Assembly: GCA_022813625.1 (NCBI GenBank)
Contig: JAKLMB010000020.1
Coordinates: forward strand, 62,001 to 126,000
Direction: 5' to 3'
Source: Aaosphaeria pasadenensis
Taxonomy: Eukaryota; Ascomycota; Dothideomycetes; Pleosporales
DNA: 64,000 nucleotides
The translations under genes and the position numbers were made by a program. The stretch's first letter is position 1. Every line of letters begins with the position of its first letter. The notes beneath the pieces were generated by a model. The model had not been told where the DNA came from. It did no database searches and saw only the letters and a program-made list of their open reading frames with translations. Positions 1-11,767 of this stretch are shown in pieces.

Positions 1-278
1 AAGAAGTGAAATATATGCCTAAACGCCATCAAGCTGGACTATTAGGAATATCAGTTCCTTTTACTGCCAAATATTGCTGCTTGTCAGCTTCTCTATTGTC
101 TATTGAGGATTGCTTGGCATCTCGGCGACCCGCCCATTGTCGCATCACGTGACAGTCCCGGATCCCTGAGCTGCCACTTCATCCATATCACATCTCGTAA
201 CTTGGACTTGACTTGACGCCCGGAACAGTATTCAAGGACACCGCGTCCACTTCCCTACCCCATTCCACCACCCTCACC

Positions 279-2074
279 ATGGATTTCAACAGCCTCAAGG
301 ACCAAGTGAGCAATCTCACCCTCTACGACCTCAAAGCGAGTGTCCGTAAGGTCCAAAATGGTGAGTTCCCGCCCAACTCGCTCGCCGCACGCCCTGACGC
401 AACCGCTAATTGCGCCCACAGCCGTCATGAACTATACAGAGATGGAGGCAAAGGTCCGCGAGGCAACAAACAATGAACCATGGGGTAAGTGCCACCAAAT
501 GTTCATATCAGATCTTATTCTAACTCAATCATCCAGGCGCATCATCAACCCAACTTCAGGAAATCGCCAGCGGCACCTTCAACTAGTGAGCGCAAACCTC
601 TCCCACCCTCGACATGACCCCTCTGCTAATATCTTCAGCCAATTGCTTAACGAAATCATGCCTATGATCTACAAACGATTCACCGAGAAGGCCGCTGAGG
701 AGTGGCGGCAAATTTACAAGGTAGCTATCCCCAGGATTCCGAACACATATCTACTACCTTCCAAGCTCTCGTACGCTAACATCGGTTCACCAGGCCCTCC
801 AACTCCTCGAGTTCCTCATCAAGAACGGCTCCGAAAGAGTCATCGACGACGCACGCTCCCACGTCTCCCTCCTCAAAATGCTCCGCCAATTCCACTTCAT
901 CGACCAGAACGGCAAGGATCAAGGCATCAACGTGCGGAACCGAGCCAAGGAACTCGCCGAGCTCCTCAGCGACGTCGACCGAATTCGAGCCGAACGGAAG
1001 AAGGCGCGAGCAAATCGTAACAAGTTCGGGGGTGTCGAGGGCGGCGCCGGCCTAGGAGGTGGCTTTTCCAGCGGCGGTGGTGGCGGTAGCGGCAGATACG
1101 GAGGCTTTGGAAGCGAAAGTGCTGACTTCGGAGGTTACAGCGGCGGTGTATATGGTGACGGCGGCGGCTTTGGAGGCAATACCAGCGACTATCAAGAGTC
1201 TCAGGCCCGGAGGGATCGCTTCGAGGAGTACGACGAGTACGACGAGGGCGAGGTCTCTGCCCCCTCCCGACGAACACAACCCACATCCTCCTCCAGTCAG
1301 GCGAAACGGGAAACGAAGAAAGAAGAGCCGCCGAAGCCCAAAGAGCCCGTTGCCGATCTACTAGCATGGGACGATGAGCCAGCGCCGGCTTCCACTTCTG
1401 CTGGAAAGCAACCCGTTGCACCGATCTCCAACGACTTTGGCGATGATGACGATTTCGATGACTTCCAGTCCGCCGCCCCAGCACCGGCTGCCCAGTCGAA
1501 ACCGGCTGCAGCTCCTTTCATGCCACCACCTGCATCGACCTCGACCATCTCCTCGTCCACCCAATTCGCAGCACCACAGCCGCAGTCCGCTGCTCAGAGC
1601 AACAACCTGAACGACCTCTTCGCGACCGTCACTCCTACCCCTGTAGCTAGCAGCCTGGCATCCCCTCCCGTGGCTACACCTGCATCGACCACTTCCAGCT
1701 TCAATCAACCTCCGCGACCTGCCGGCTACCAGGCAACGGGTCCCAACTACTTCACCTCTGTCAACATCGGTCAGGGCCAGTCCGTGTCCTCCACCCCCTC
1801 ATCCGTACAGTCTCCCAGAATTGGTGGCGGCATTGGCGGAAACAAGCCTGCTGCCAAGTCATCTGGCGGCGATGCCTTCGCATCTCTCCTAGCTGGCAGT
1901 GGACCGAAGAAGACTGGCACCCCGACCCAGAAAGTCACCATGTCGGACATGGCCAAGCAGAAGACCAGCCAGGGATTGTGGGGGGCTTCAACGGCGAACA
2001 GTAGCACACCACCAGCGCAGAACCAGGGAGCAGGATCCAAACCTGGCGGTGCCCTGGGTGACCTCCTCGGTTGA
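279..2074 (+). CDS. ENT3: Epsin-like clathrin adaptor with ENTH domain, Ent3 type
   Basis: Five exons, 279-360, 422-484, 537-585, 639-720 and 794-2074, give a 518-residue protein in one frame; every intron has GT..AG ends. The first ~150 residues are an ENTH domain, which binds phosphoinositides. It carries the Ent3-type signatures NYTEMEAKVREATNNEPWG, YKALQLLEFLIKNGSERVIDD and DQGINVRNRAKEL, and does not resemble Ent1/Ent2. The rest is low-complexity: a Gly-rich stretch, then Ser/Pro/Ala-rich sequence with an acidic DDDDFDDFQ motif, like those that bind the ear domains of GGA and AP-1 adaptors. The family acts in clathrin-coated vesicle formation at the trans-Golgi network and endosomes, so that role is inferred here. 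The start is the first ATG, immediately before the ENTH domain. Very sure of family, fairly sure of the Ent3 subtype. Confidence 0.95.
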
Positions 2075-2549
2075 ACAATGGAGTTGCCCTCTTTCTTTGA
2101 AGATTATACGAGGATCTGGATTTGATGTATGCGGACTGGTTTTACAGCCTGGCGTCAGGATCAAAAGACACTGGTTTTATTTTCGCGCCCCTGTAGACTT
2201 TCGTCATCTTGAACGTAACCATGCGAGTGATAGCGCTGAGGCATCAATTTGTGACGCAATGAATTATGGCACTGAGTGCGATACCCTCACCAAACGACTT
2301 CTATGATACTTCAAACCCTGTGATGTTTTTCGGTATTCAAGTTCGCTGCATGGCCATTGTTTATTCGAGTAACGATTGCATGTGATTCGCTCCGAGGGAC
2401 CCCCTGGTCGATTTTAATCCTCCGAACCCTGAGTGACTATCTTGGATTAATTAATTCAACCACATGTCAACAGTCAACCATGACAACAACACCAACATAG
2501 TATCTACCTACCGTACCTTGTCGCGACACAAGACACTGAGAATGATTCA
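2075..2549. other. Intergenic, ENT3 3' end and next promoter
   Basis: No gene is visible. It should hold the 3' untranslated region of the epsin gene and the promoter of the phosphoesterase gene. No strong element was recognised. Confidence 0.6.
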
Positions 2550-4280
2550 ATGCAGCTCTCGCGCCTCCTCTTCCTCATAGCACTAGTCCTTCTCCCACCA
2601 TGTCTCCTCTCCACAACATGGCTCTACCTCTACCCGCAGCTGCACTCGTGCGCATTTCCCACCCCCAACGATGACAACAACAACAACCACAACACCTCAA
2701 GAAAACAGCCTCACCCCCACGAAGCGCCCTTCCGACTCCTCTCCCTAGGCGACCCCCAACTCGAAGGTGACTCCTCCCTCCCCTCCCCAGACGAGCCTCT
2801 CCTGCCCTCCCTGTCCGACCTCTTTTCCGCCTCCACCTTCCCAGACCTCAAATCCGCCCTCCACTCCCTCCTCACAGCCGACGTCCCTGCCGCGTTCCAC
2901 ACCCAGCGCAAGCGCCTCGACCTCCTCGGCAACGACTACTACCTCGCGCACATTGTGCGCTCCCTCCGACGGCACACGCGCCCCACGCACGTCGCTGTGC
3001 TAGGCGACCTCCTCGGCTCGCAATGGGTGTCTGACGAGGAGTTTGAGCGGCGCGCGGGGCGGTACTGGGGGAGGGTGTTTCAAGGGATGGAGAGCGTTCC
3101 TGAGGGGTACATGTGGGGTGACGACAGGAGCAAGTGGGAGAGTAGGAGGGAGGTCCTCGGCGGAGACGAGAAGTGGGAGGATAGGGTTATTAATATCGCG
3201 GGGAACCATGATGTTGGGTACGCTGGGGATCTGGATGAGGATCGGGTGGAGAGGTTTGAGAGGGCTTTTGGGAGGGTGAATTGGGATTTGTGGTTGGAGT
3301 ATCCTGGGCCGAACGAGACGTCTACAGTCGACGATGGACACGACGAACAGAAGCACGAAGGGCAGGAGGAACAGAGCAGAGACGACATACCAGCGCTCCG
3401 CCTGGTGATCCTCAATACCATGAACATCGACATCCCCGCGCTCTCAGACGGCCTCCAACGCTCAACCTACGACTTCCTAAACCACATCATCACCACCTCC
3501 CTCCCCGTCGAGTCCTCCTCACACTCCACGATCCTCCTCACGCACATCCCGCTGCACAAGGAAGCCGGGACCTGCGTCGATGCCCCGCTCTTCACATTCT
3601 TCTCAGGCCACCCGCAGGGCATAAAAGAGCAAAACATGCTATCCGAGCACTCGTCCAAGACGATCCTCGAGGGCATCTTCGGGCTGAGCGGGAACGCCGA
3701 CGGCCCGAATCGAGGACTCGGGAGGAAAGGAATCATAATCAACGGACACGACCACGAGGGCTGCGACGTCATACACTACCACTCCTCGCTCCCTTGGTCC
3801 CCTAACGCCGTCGACGAACGCAACGAAGAGAGCGCTGAAGCGTATTGCGAGACATCACCAGCCGGCGACGCCATATGCTACGGCAACGCGACCTCCCCCC
3901 AAGACAACGACTCACCACCCTCCTGGCGCGCAATCCGCACACCATCCCTTCCACCGCGCCTCCCTCTCACATCCCCCTTCCCTAATAACGACCCGATCCC
4001 AAGCCTCCGCGAAGTCACGCTCCGCAGCATGATGGGTTCCTTCGGCGGGCACGCGGGCTTCCTGTCTGCGTGGTACGACACCGAGAGCCGTGAATGGCGT
4101 CTCGAGATCGCGAGCTGTGGGCTCGGGGTCCAGCATTGGTGGTGGGGTGTCCATATCGCGGACTTCGTGCTCGTGCTCGTTGCGGTGTCTGCGGTGATGG
4201 CGTGGGGAGTTGAGAGGGTTTTTGGTGGTGGGGCTGCTGTGGTGGATGGGAAGGAGAAGGAGGGAAAGGGGAAGAGGTGA
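2550..4280 (+). CDS. Ted1/Cdc1-type metallophosphoesterase, GPI-glycan processing
   Basis: Intronless, 576 residues. The calcineurin-like phosphoesterase signature motifs occur in order: LGDPQLEG near residue 66, LGDLLGSQW near 150, NIAGNHDVGY near 215, LLTHIPLH near 327 and INGHDHEGCD near 396. Together these supply the metal-binding Asp, Asn and His residues. An N-terminal hydrophobic segment (residues 4-28) and a C-terminal one (about 535-560) place the catalytic domain between two membrane anchors. This is the layout of the Cdc1/Ted1/PGAP5 group, endoplasmic-reticulum or Golgi enzymes that remove ethanolamine phosphate from GPI-anchor mannose. The layout is seen; the substrate is inferred from the family. 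Whether it is the Ted1 or the Cdc1 orthologue cannot be decided by eye. Confidence 0.9.
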   Translation: MQLSRLLFLIALVLLPPCLLSTTWLYLYPQLHSCAFPTPNDDNNNNHNTSRKQPHPHEAPFRLLSLGDPQLEGDSSLPSPDEPLLPSLSDLFSASTFPDLKSALHSLLTADVPAAFHTQRKRLDLLGNDYYLAHIVRSLRRHTRPTHVAVLGDLLGSQWVSDEEFERRAGRYWGRVFQGMESVPEGYMWGDDRSKWESRREVLGGDEKWEDRVINIAGNHDVGYAGDLDEDRVERFERAFGRVNWDLWLEYPGPNETSTVDDGHDEQKHEGQEEQSRDDIPALRLVILNTMNIDIPALSDGLQRSTYDFLNHIITTSLPVESSSHSTILLTHIPLHKEAGTCVDAPLFTFFSGHPQGIKEQNMLSEHSSKTILEGIFGLSGNADGPNRGLGRKGIIINGHDHEGCDVIHYHSSLPWSPNAVDERNEESAEAYCETSPAGDAICYGNATSPQDNDSPPSWRAIRTPSLPPRLPLTSPFPNNDPIPSLREVTLRSMMGSFGGHAGFLSAWYDTESREWRLEIASCGLGVQHWWWGVHIADFVLVLVAVSAVMAWGVERVFGGGAAVVDGKEKEGKGKR

Positions 4281-6019
4281 TGATGAGGGATGATCTTTAT
4301 GGAAATATATATTCGCATTTTTTATCGCATTTCTTTGGGAGGTTGTGGGATATCCGCAGCGCAGCGCGGCATAGCGTATTTTATGTAACATGTAGGATAT
4401 CTGCCTATCTATCGCAAGAGGAATTATCATTGTTATATCAGATCACACTTATGCTTATGAAACCACAGAAAATATATGCAGCCGATGGGAGGAAGGAGAT
4501 ATCGACTTCATGACCTAAGGCATCTAGGATATCCTGACTGAAGGTGACGTTGGTTGGCATACATACAATTCGTCCAACAGCGTAACTTTACAACCCACCC
4601 CAATTTCTCCCTCTTTAACAGACAAGTAAAAACGAGAAACCATTCCCATCCTCTACTTTTCTCTCTTGCATGTCCTATCAAACATAGCCTATGATTAAAA
4701 AGCGTAAACAATTCTTGTGGTAGCTGGTGCATGTAGGAGAGCTCGGCACATAATGTTGTCCCCTTTTTTCTAGAACGGAATAACAAGAAAAATTACAACG
4801 CTCACAGCACACATATTATCGTACTAAGAATTACAGCATAGAATGTATATGGAGTTCTAGATTTTATGAAAATAATAAATGAAAAGAAATAATAGTGTGC
4901 AGTTGACTTTATATTGGATTGAGGGCATAGGCTTGTTCACGTCTGCGGGCTTAGTGGCACACAAGCAAGCATGTCCTGTATCTAGTCGTAGTGGGAAAAC
5001 ATACGACCCCAACCCCCAACCAAGTGTCTATCTAACGACTGGGGTTGCTTGGAATTCTCCATGGGGAATCATGTGTAATGTGTTATTGTCTACCTACATG
5101 TAGTATATACCTACCTCGTTACCTATAGGAGTTCACAACATCTAGTTTCCCAGCCTTACCACTCAACTCACGGACTATAACCACGCAAGTACGGACTCGA
5201 GTGAGAAACTGAGGTAATTATGCTAAAGCAATGATTATTGACTGTACCGGATTGAGTCAGTCATGCCCGCGAGGAGGCCTGTTTCACGTGCCCGTGTTCG
5301 TATGCCTGAAAAGTGCTACGTTGTACAGAGTATCTGGGGATGAACGTCTTTTGGCATATCTTTGTGCAGAGGTTGATGTGAAGAATTATGACTACACATT
5401 AGCTCGATTGAAGTTCATAATAAGAGTCCCACGATGTATGTATTGACTTTATGAAAGTGTCGAGACTCGCGAGTCGCGATAGACTTATGATTTGAGTTCT
5501 GCGAAGACGAGACCAGGTTCGACGCCCAAAGCGCCACATCCGAAACATGCGTCCCCTCCCACCCCAAACATCTCTTGCGCCATCCACCGCAACGTCAAAC
5601 ACCGTGGCTAACCAGCACGCACGAAGGCGAGAATTTCCATCAACCAAGCTCACCCAAGCCTCAGCACCGCTGCAGCTTCGAGTCTGGAGGCCTGGGCTTG
5701 GCGGGTTTGGCATGCCATTCGGGTTGGTGCTGTGTTTGATCTGATGTAGGGGAGTTGAGTCTTGATCGTAAGACGGGGAGGGGGGAAAGAAAGGGCAAAG
5801 GGAAAGGGTGATCGTGTGTGTCGGACAAATAATACATCTGTGTTCTCCACATTGTTTTCTTCTGACTTCCTCTTCTTCACTCTTCGTGGTCGATCTGTGG
5901 TGTTGTTTCTTCGCAGCTCTCCTTGTCTCGTTGTTCGATTCTGCCCTCGGCCGGTCCGCTCTATCATTTAATTCACTTCTTTCTCACGTGCTGTGCACCA
6001 TTTCTTCTTTAACTTCATA
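4281..6019. other. Intergenic, 1.7 kb, no gene seen
   Basis: Only short random-looking frames occur. The last ~150 bases are pyrimidine-rich (CTTCCTCTTCTTCACTCTTCG near 5866), typical of sequence upstream of a fungal start codon, and presumably form the promoter and leader of the esterase gene. CACGTG hexamers occur near 5285 and 5984; use as regulatory sites is unknown. Confidence 0.5.
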
Positions 6020-7161
6020 ATGTACGGACTATCGGTTCTTGCTCTTGTTGCTCTCGCAGTGGCGGCACCGGCACCGCAGCGTAATAGAGGTGGCAATAGG
6101 AATGGCGGAGGAAACGGCGGAGGCCAACAGAGGGCTACGGCTCAGCAACAGGCAGCTCAAGTGCCCGGCGGTATATCTCAGGCTCAGGATGGATCTACCA
6201 TTGTCGACGACACAGTGAATATCAAGTGAGACTCCCATGTATTGTGGTTGGAACGAGTCTAACATCGACCAGTGGCCTCCCCATCCGCTTCAAGGTCTCT
6301 GCTCCAGCAGACCAGTTCATGGCCAACACCAACATCCCAGGAGCCGCTGCGACAGCCGCCTCCAACGGCACCATGGGCGTCAACGTGCTCCTCCACGGAG
6401 ACGGAGGCCAGTCCTTCTTCGACTTCCCCAACCAGAACGTGCAAGCCAACACCATGGGCGTCGTACTCCTCGCCCCGGACCCGAACCTCTTCTGGGGCGG
6501 CGGCCAGGGCCTCGAGCGAACAGACGGCGTCGAGCACGCTCAAGCCGTCTCCGACTTCGTGACCCAAGCCCTCCCGCAGATGGTAGCTTTCGACCCTAAC
6601 GCGGTCGTCTTCTCTGGCGTGTCCGGCGGCTCGCTCCTCATGAGCGGCTTCTTCATCCCGGCCCAGATGGCCAACTTCCCCAACTCGGCCGTCGAGCTCA
6701 ACTGCGGCGCGCTGCCCCCGCAGGTCGACTTCGTCAACGGCGCGCAGGTCCTCTCCCAGACCAAGATCCACTACCAGTCGACGCAGAACGAGCTCGCGTC
6801 CCTGCAGCAGAGCATCCCGAAGGCCGTCGCGGCGTACGAGAGCGCCGCCGCGCAGGCCGGCCTCTCCACCAATGAGATCAACCAGCTGCAGACCGTCGAC
6901 AACACGCCCCAGGGCGGCCACTGCGAGTTCGACGGCAGGGACTTCGTCGACGGCGTTCAGGTCATGCTGTCCAGCTATGCGAGCGTCATGCAGGGCGGGG
7001 ACGGAACGGTGCAAGGGATTGGTGCGCCGAGTAATGGACAGGTCAGGAATGGTGTTGTAGGGAACGAGAACTTGCGGTTCGGTGCTGCGCCGCGGAGGAG
7101 GGCTCTCGATGGCGAGAGGATGACGGTCATGAGGTGGGCTGCGGAGGTGGCAGGGAACTGA
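6020..7161 (+). CDS. Secreted alpha/beta-hydrolase-like esterase (GxSGG)
   Basis: Two exons, 6020-6225 and 6273-7161, with a 47-nt intron; 364 residues. It starts with a clear signal peptide (MYGLSVLALVALAVAAPAPQ). I chose this ATG over one 9 codons upstream because it gives the better signal. A Gly/Asn/Gln-rich linker follows (residues ~21-48), then a globular domain beginning near NINGLPIRFKVSAP. VFSGVSGGSLLMSG, near residue 205, looks like a serine-hydrolase nucleophile elbow, and LLHGDGGQSF near 90 looks like an oxyanion-hole region. Similar secreted fungal proteins are often labelled cyclin-like F-box protein in databases, a name that does not fit. The substrate is unknown; a carbohydrate or ester bond is a guess. 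Confidence 0.8.
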
Positions 7162-7503
7162 GGTTGCTCTTAATCTTGTTCGTGGAGTCCTGTGGGTGGG
7201 ATCAGTAGTCCAAATGTCTCGCATGCATCACAAAAACCAATTCAAGCTCCAATCTCAATTTCACAGGGTCGTCTGAGAGCATCGTTTGAATCAATTCGTG
7301 CAATTTTCGTGTACTACGCAAAGGCGAGAGCTCGTCTCGATCGGATAAGCGAAAGTCTTCTTCGTTTCTTTTTTGAAGTTTTTGTGAAGCATCATTCCAT
7401 TGCTATTTTTGGCGAGGTACTATCGTAAACCCCTGCCTATGCATTTCGCCGGTTCCCAACCAAGCCAGCCGTAAAATTGGAGAAGAGCAGGAAAAAGACC
7501 ACC
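7162..7503. other. Convergent intergenic region
   Basis: About 340 bases separate the 3' ends of the esterase gene and the uL14 gene. They hold both 3' untranslated regions; no further gene is seen. Confidence 0.6.
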
Positions 7504-8438
7504 TCACATCACAACACCAGAGTTGCTGGCAATACGCTGTTACCTTCGTTAGTTTGCCTGTTCGGGAGAAGTACGGGAGTGCGTGGGCGTGTCTTGCTAG
7601 ACTTGGACTTACCGGCCAGAGCTCAGCAGCCTCCTTTCCGACGGGGCCAGTGATGGCAGAGCCCTTCATCTCACCCTTGGGGTTGACGATGACACCTGCG
7701 TTGTCCTCGAAGTCTATGATTCAGTCAGTCGATGATTCCTCTGGCCTGATGATATCTCGAATCCACATACAGAGGAAGATACCGTCACCTCGCCTCCAAG
7801 GTTTGCTCTGTCGGACGACGACGGCGGGCATGACCTTCTTCCTGAGCTCGGGCTTTCCCTTCTTGACGGTGGCCATGACCATGTCACCTGCGCCTTGTTA
7901 ACGATCCCATTCCCATATCCAATTCGTTCGAATCCATGTCACATACCAACACCGGCGGCGGGCAGCCTGTTAAGACGGGCACCGATTCCCTTGACGGAGA
8001 TGATGTACAAGTTGCGGGCTCCAGAGTTATCCGCACAGTTCATGACGGCACCAACGGGCAAACCCAAGGTCCTACACACAATATCATGTCAGTCATCCAT
8101 CCCTCAAACGAAAATTATTTCCGAAGCGCTGTTCGAGCGGTCGCGGGTCGTGGGCGGGTGATTTATCTCAAGGTCGAAATTTCGATACGAAAGAAAATTC
8201 ACCCAGCGGTGACCTTTGTGCGTTCGCGTTCGCGGTTCGAGAGAGGGAATGTGTGCGGTATCTTACGTACATCTTGAGCTTGTTTCCGGATGCTCTGTGG
8301 GAAAGTTAGCAATTTTTTTCTATCATGAATGCGGTCATCGTCAACGCTGCGGGCGGTCCTGGGCGATTGCCTGCGCAAGCAGAGACTCCGACGGAATTGA
8401 AGAGGGTCAACGTACCCTGCGCGTCCACGGGCGGCCAT
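7504..8438 (-). CDS. RPL23: 60S ribosomal protein uL14 (L23)
   Basis: Six exons on the minus strand: 8416-8438, 8271-8294, 7947-8071, 7771-7887, 7613-7713 and 7504-7536. They join to 140 residues, the normal length for eukaryotic uL14. The product is unmistakable: LGLPVGAVMNCADNSGARNL, GDMVMATVKKGKPELRKK, FLYFEDNAGVIVNPKGEMK and the C-terminal RIASNSGVVM. uL14 sits on the subunit interface of the large ribosomal subunit. The first two coding exons are only 23 and 24 nt, so gene finders easily miss them; they encode MAARGRAGASGNKLKM. All five introns have GT..AG ends. Confidence 0.96.
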
Positions 8439-9634
8439 TTTGTCGATGTATTGGCGAGTTTAATGTGTGGGAAGTGCTTCGGGTGCGTGAACGAGGTTGT
8501 TGTCTGGATGGTGGAGTTGTGTGAATACGCCAAGCAGAAATTCGCTTCACGCGAGACTAGTCCAGTCTGGGAATAGCGGGCAACGTCCGACGCTGTTATC
8601 GACAAACACCAAAAATGGGAAAAATGCCTGGATTATCACCACTTTTAAGAAGGCGGCCAACATCGGAGCATCACCTATTGCGCCAATGGTTTTTGTCATC
8701 TCTGCAGGGAAATGGAGGCATTCACTTAACGGCCGCACAATTTCAGTCTTTCATGCGACTCGGTTACCAACGTCACAGGCCGGTTACGCTCAGTGGGAGG
8801 ACTTTGCAGTCACTCGACTACCGAGTCACGATCATCATGTACAACTCTCTTCCTCAACCTCACAGACAAGCCATGAGAATCAATGAAGAACATAAAAGGC
8901 AGAAAGCAAACAAAAATTGCGCCAGAGAGGGAGCTGTGAGGCCGCCTCAGATCCGGACCAGTCCCGCAGTGTGCAATGCAGCTGATCCAAACCAAATACC
9001 CGGATTCTTGAGCTCGGGATTTCCAGCAAGGTAAGTATGAAGAAGAAAAAGAGAAAAGAAAAGAGGAAGAATCGGTGGGGGGACGGGCCCTTTTATACCT
9101 CCCTGGGAGCCTGATTGATCTGAGCGCCCTCAGTCACGAAAGCAGAAACGTGACACAGACCAGGAGGATGGTTCGTGCGTCGATTGCAAGTGAAGGTGGA
9201 TCACAAGAGGCCTGTTTGTCGAGTGGCTGGTATGGTGGCTGGTTGCAGTGGCTATTGTAGGTGTGATTGATGGAGTCTGATATGTTACATTGTTGTGTGG
9301 AGTACAAGGCTCACCGGATTCGATTGAGGTGATCTAGCATTGTCTCCGTGCTGATCCGGCTGGTATTGTATGAAGAAGTACTTTGAAGTTTCTCATGCTT
9401 CAAAGTTTCTCACGACTCCGTCGAACAAGCTCAATCTGTGGCACGGTTGTTACCTGTGATCTTTGATTACACGTAGGGTTTGAAGCTCATTTACCTGCTT
9501 CTTAAGTGGAATCACAGTAATTTGGGTTAGAAAATAGCCTGATAGTGATTCGTAGAGAGTCTTCATTATCATGAATGGTAATCACTCGAAATACGACTGT
9601 TCTATAGAAATGTATCATCAATGGAGCGAGAATT
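8439..9634. other. Upstream region of uL14, no gene seen
   Basis: This 1.2-kb stretch contains the uL14 promoter, read on the minus strand. A purine run at about 9036-9073 (GAAGAAGAAAAAGAG...) is a long CT tract on the uL14 sense strand, which is common upstream of fungal ribosomal-protein genes. The rest shows no supported gene; the far end is downstream of the convergently oriented pseudokinase gene. Confidence 0.5.
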
Positions 9635-11320
9635 CTACACCGTGATCTCCTCCAGCTTCAATAACACCTCAAATGCCAGAGCCCGCACATCCTTCTCGAC
9701 GTTTGCTGATTTCCAGTTCAGACATCTCATCGTAGCGGCCGCATACCGCGATCCACACATCGCCGTCAATTTGCCCTCCTCTTTCGTTAGTCGCTGGTAC
9801 CACTTCGTATGATCGTTGCTGTATGCCTTCTCCCATGTATAGCTCTCCAGCGGTCTCCATACGCCGATCTCTAGTAAAACGCAGCCAAGGGAGAATATGT
9901 CGTGAGACTGCTGGAACGCACGATTGGTGCGTTTTTCTGCGCTACTCGCCAGGTAGTCCGGCGACCAGTACCTCCTCTGCTGCTTCAGCGTCTTGCTCAC
10001 CGCTTTCTCGTCCGCAAACATAAGGGAAGCATCGTTCTCATCTCGCGCGTGGCCGAAGCCGACGACGAACGGTCGACCGATATCGACGCCTTGATACTCT
10101 GCGCTAGATACGCCTGTACCATCTTCGCCTTTCCCCTCCGTGAAGATGATGTTGTGAGACCGGAAGTCATGATGGATCCAGCCAGATGAGTGATACAGGA
10201 GAACTGCTCGACATAATGTTCGCGCAAGCTCAAAACGGGCCTCAAGCGCAGGAAGCCGGATCGTCTGAAAGGATTCAAGCAAGTCATAAAGGCTTTTGAC
10301 TTTCTTATGACGCGTGGAGATTCTGTAGGCAAGTCCGTATCGCACTTTATTTGAAAGATCACTGTGCTCTTCCAGATATCCGGCGCAAGGAAGCAGTCGC
10401 AGTTTGTCACACTTCTCATCCCGGAGAAGGCCTGATATTCGCGATGCCCGCGTGGGCTTGTCTGCTCGCATTGACACCCGCTCCCATGGAGTCCACTCGA
10501 TGAAGATGGTTTGGCTGTTCGCATCAGTGGCGAGAAGCCTCGACTTGTCCTTCCCCAGTGGGGCCGAGTTTGTGAAGCTGGTAATATCAAGCTCCGTCCC
10601 GCGAGGTATGCTCACAACTCCCAGGACTTCGCTTGTCCATTGTATCTGGGATTTCAGGAAAGCATCAGAAGTGGGAATTTGGCTTGCTTGTGTTAAATTG
10701 TCCTCATTGCTTGAGGCGCAGATTGTAGCCGGCAACACAGTGGCGAGGAATTGTTGCAATGGATCTGGGAGAATGCGCTCTAGGGCGGTGTTGAATCCTA
10801 CCAAATGACCAAGCATCTGCTCGTAGGCCACCTTATCTCGAATGGACCAAGTCCCTTTCCTCAAAGAACGCTTGAGTCCCCGAAACTTGCCTGCCAACTT
10901 CTCTTTCATATCCTACTCCTCTGTTAGATTGTCATCTTGCATGCTTTTTGGGCGACGCACATTGTCTTGAAGTGCCTCCGGCAACCCTTCGTTCTCTTCA
11001 TATTTCTTATTTAGTTCTTCAGCCTTTTCGAGTAAATTATCGATTAGAACCAATATATCCTCGATCGACTTCCTCCGAAATTCGTCCTTCGCGAGAAATT
11101 CGTTGAGCGCTTCCGTCCTCCCCTTGTCGCTAGTTCCATCTCCCAATAACCCACATGTTCTCCCTATATTTGCAAAACGCTCCTTTTCCAGGTACATCCG
11201 CGCTCGTAGAAGTTTCAGATCATCGTCTGAGTCTTGGATTGACAGACATATTTTGTAGCCTTCCAAGCAGGTATTAAACAGCCCGATGAGTCCGACGACA
11301 CCTAGTCCGACATCCGCCAT
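9635..11320 (-). CDS. HeLo-domain protein with C-terminal pseudokinase
   Basis: Two exons, 10961-11320 and 9635-10912, give 545 residues. A TAG at 10913-10915 lies in the same frame. It is best read as the end of a 48-nt intron (GTGCGT donor, CTAAC branch site 12 nt before the TAG acceptor), not as a nonsense codon. The N-terminus, MADVGLGVVGLIGLFNTCLE, is typical of the HeLo domain of HET-S-type cell-death proteins; it continues across the splice to about residue 170 (FRGLKRSLRKGTWSIRDK). The C-terminal ~280 residues have a kinase fold signature but degenerate catalytic motifs: HHDFRSHN in place of HRDLKPEN (near 366), GFG in place of DFG (near 406), and no recognisable glycine loop or VAIK lysine. 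It is therefore a probable pseudokinase. It lies head-to-head with a kinase-ankyrin gene. A pore-forming death role is inferred. Confidence 0.85.
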
Positions 11321-11767
11321 CACTTTGGTATTCGTGCAAAGTCTCCAGGACGTAAAGGAATAAGAAAATGAAAGACAATAAAGCAAAGAGTTCTGCTACT
11401 TCCCGAGTCGGAGAATGACGAGGTATGTGAGGCTGAAGCAAAAGAAGCATTAATAGTCTTCGCTTAGCCCGGTCCAATCAACCATTTCAGCCTTACTGCA
11501 CCTCCCATCACGCCCGAGGTAAGAATCCAGACCACCGAATAATGCAAGCCACTCCGTATCTAGATCCCTGGCGGAGGTTCAGCTGCGGCCATTTTCGGAC
11601 AGGAAACGCAACCCTTGTGAAGTCTAAAACAAGAATCTATCAAGGATGTCAATGTCTAGACCAGTACTTGATATAATGTCAATCAGCTCTTCCGATATGT
11701 GAAAAAGCCCGCATGTTCCGTTGCTAGTCTGCTATTCTCCGCGAAGCGTTCGGCTTTCTCGAGAACG
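11321..11767. promoter_or_regulatory. Shared divergent promoter of HeLo and kinase-ankyrin genes
   Basis: About 450 bases separate the two divergent start codons, so both promoters must lie here. The frame containing the proposed first exon of the kinase gene is open back to 11672, so that gene's true start could be somewhat different. No specific binding site was recognised. Confidence 0.5.

Noticed and set aside
6259..7224. 321-residue minus-strand frame opposite the esterase gene
   Set aside because: It mirrors the GC-rich codons of the plus-strand gene, is low-complexity in composition and has no domain; the plus strand has a signal peptide and hydrolase motif.
10910..10915. HeLo gene as two genes or a pseudogene because of the TAG
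   Set aside because: A 48-nt intron with good donor, branch site and acceptor ends exactly at the TAG and keeps the HeLo domain intact.
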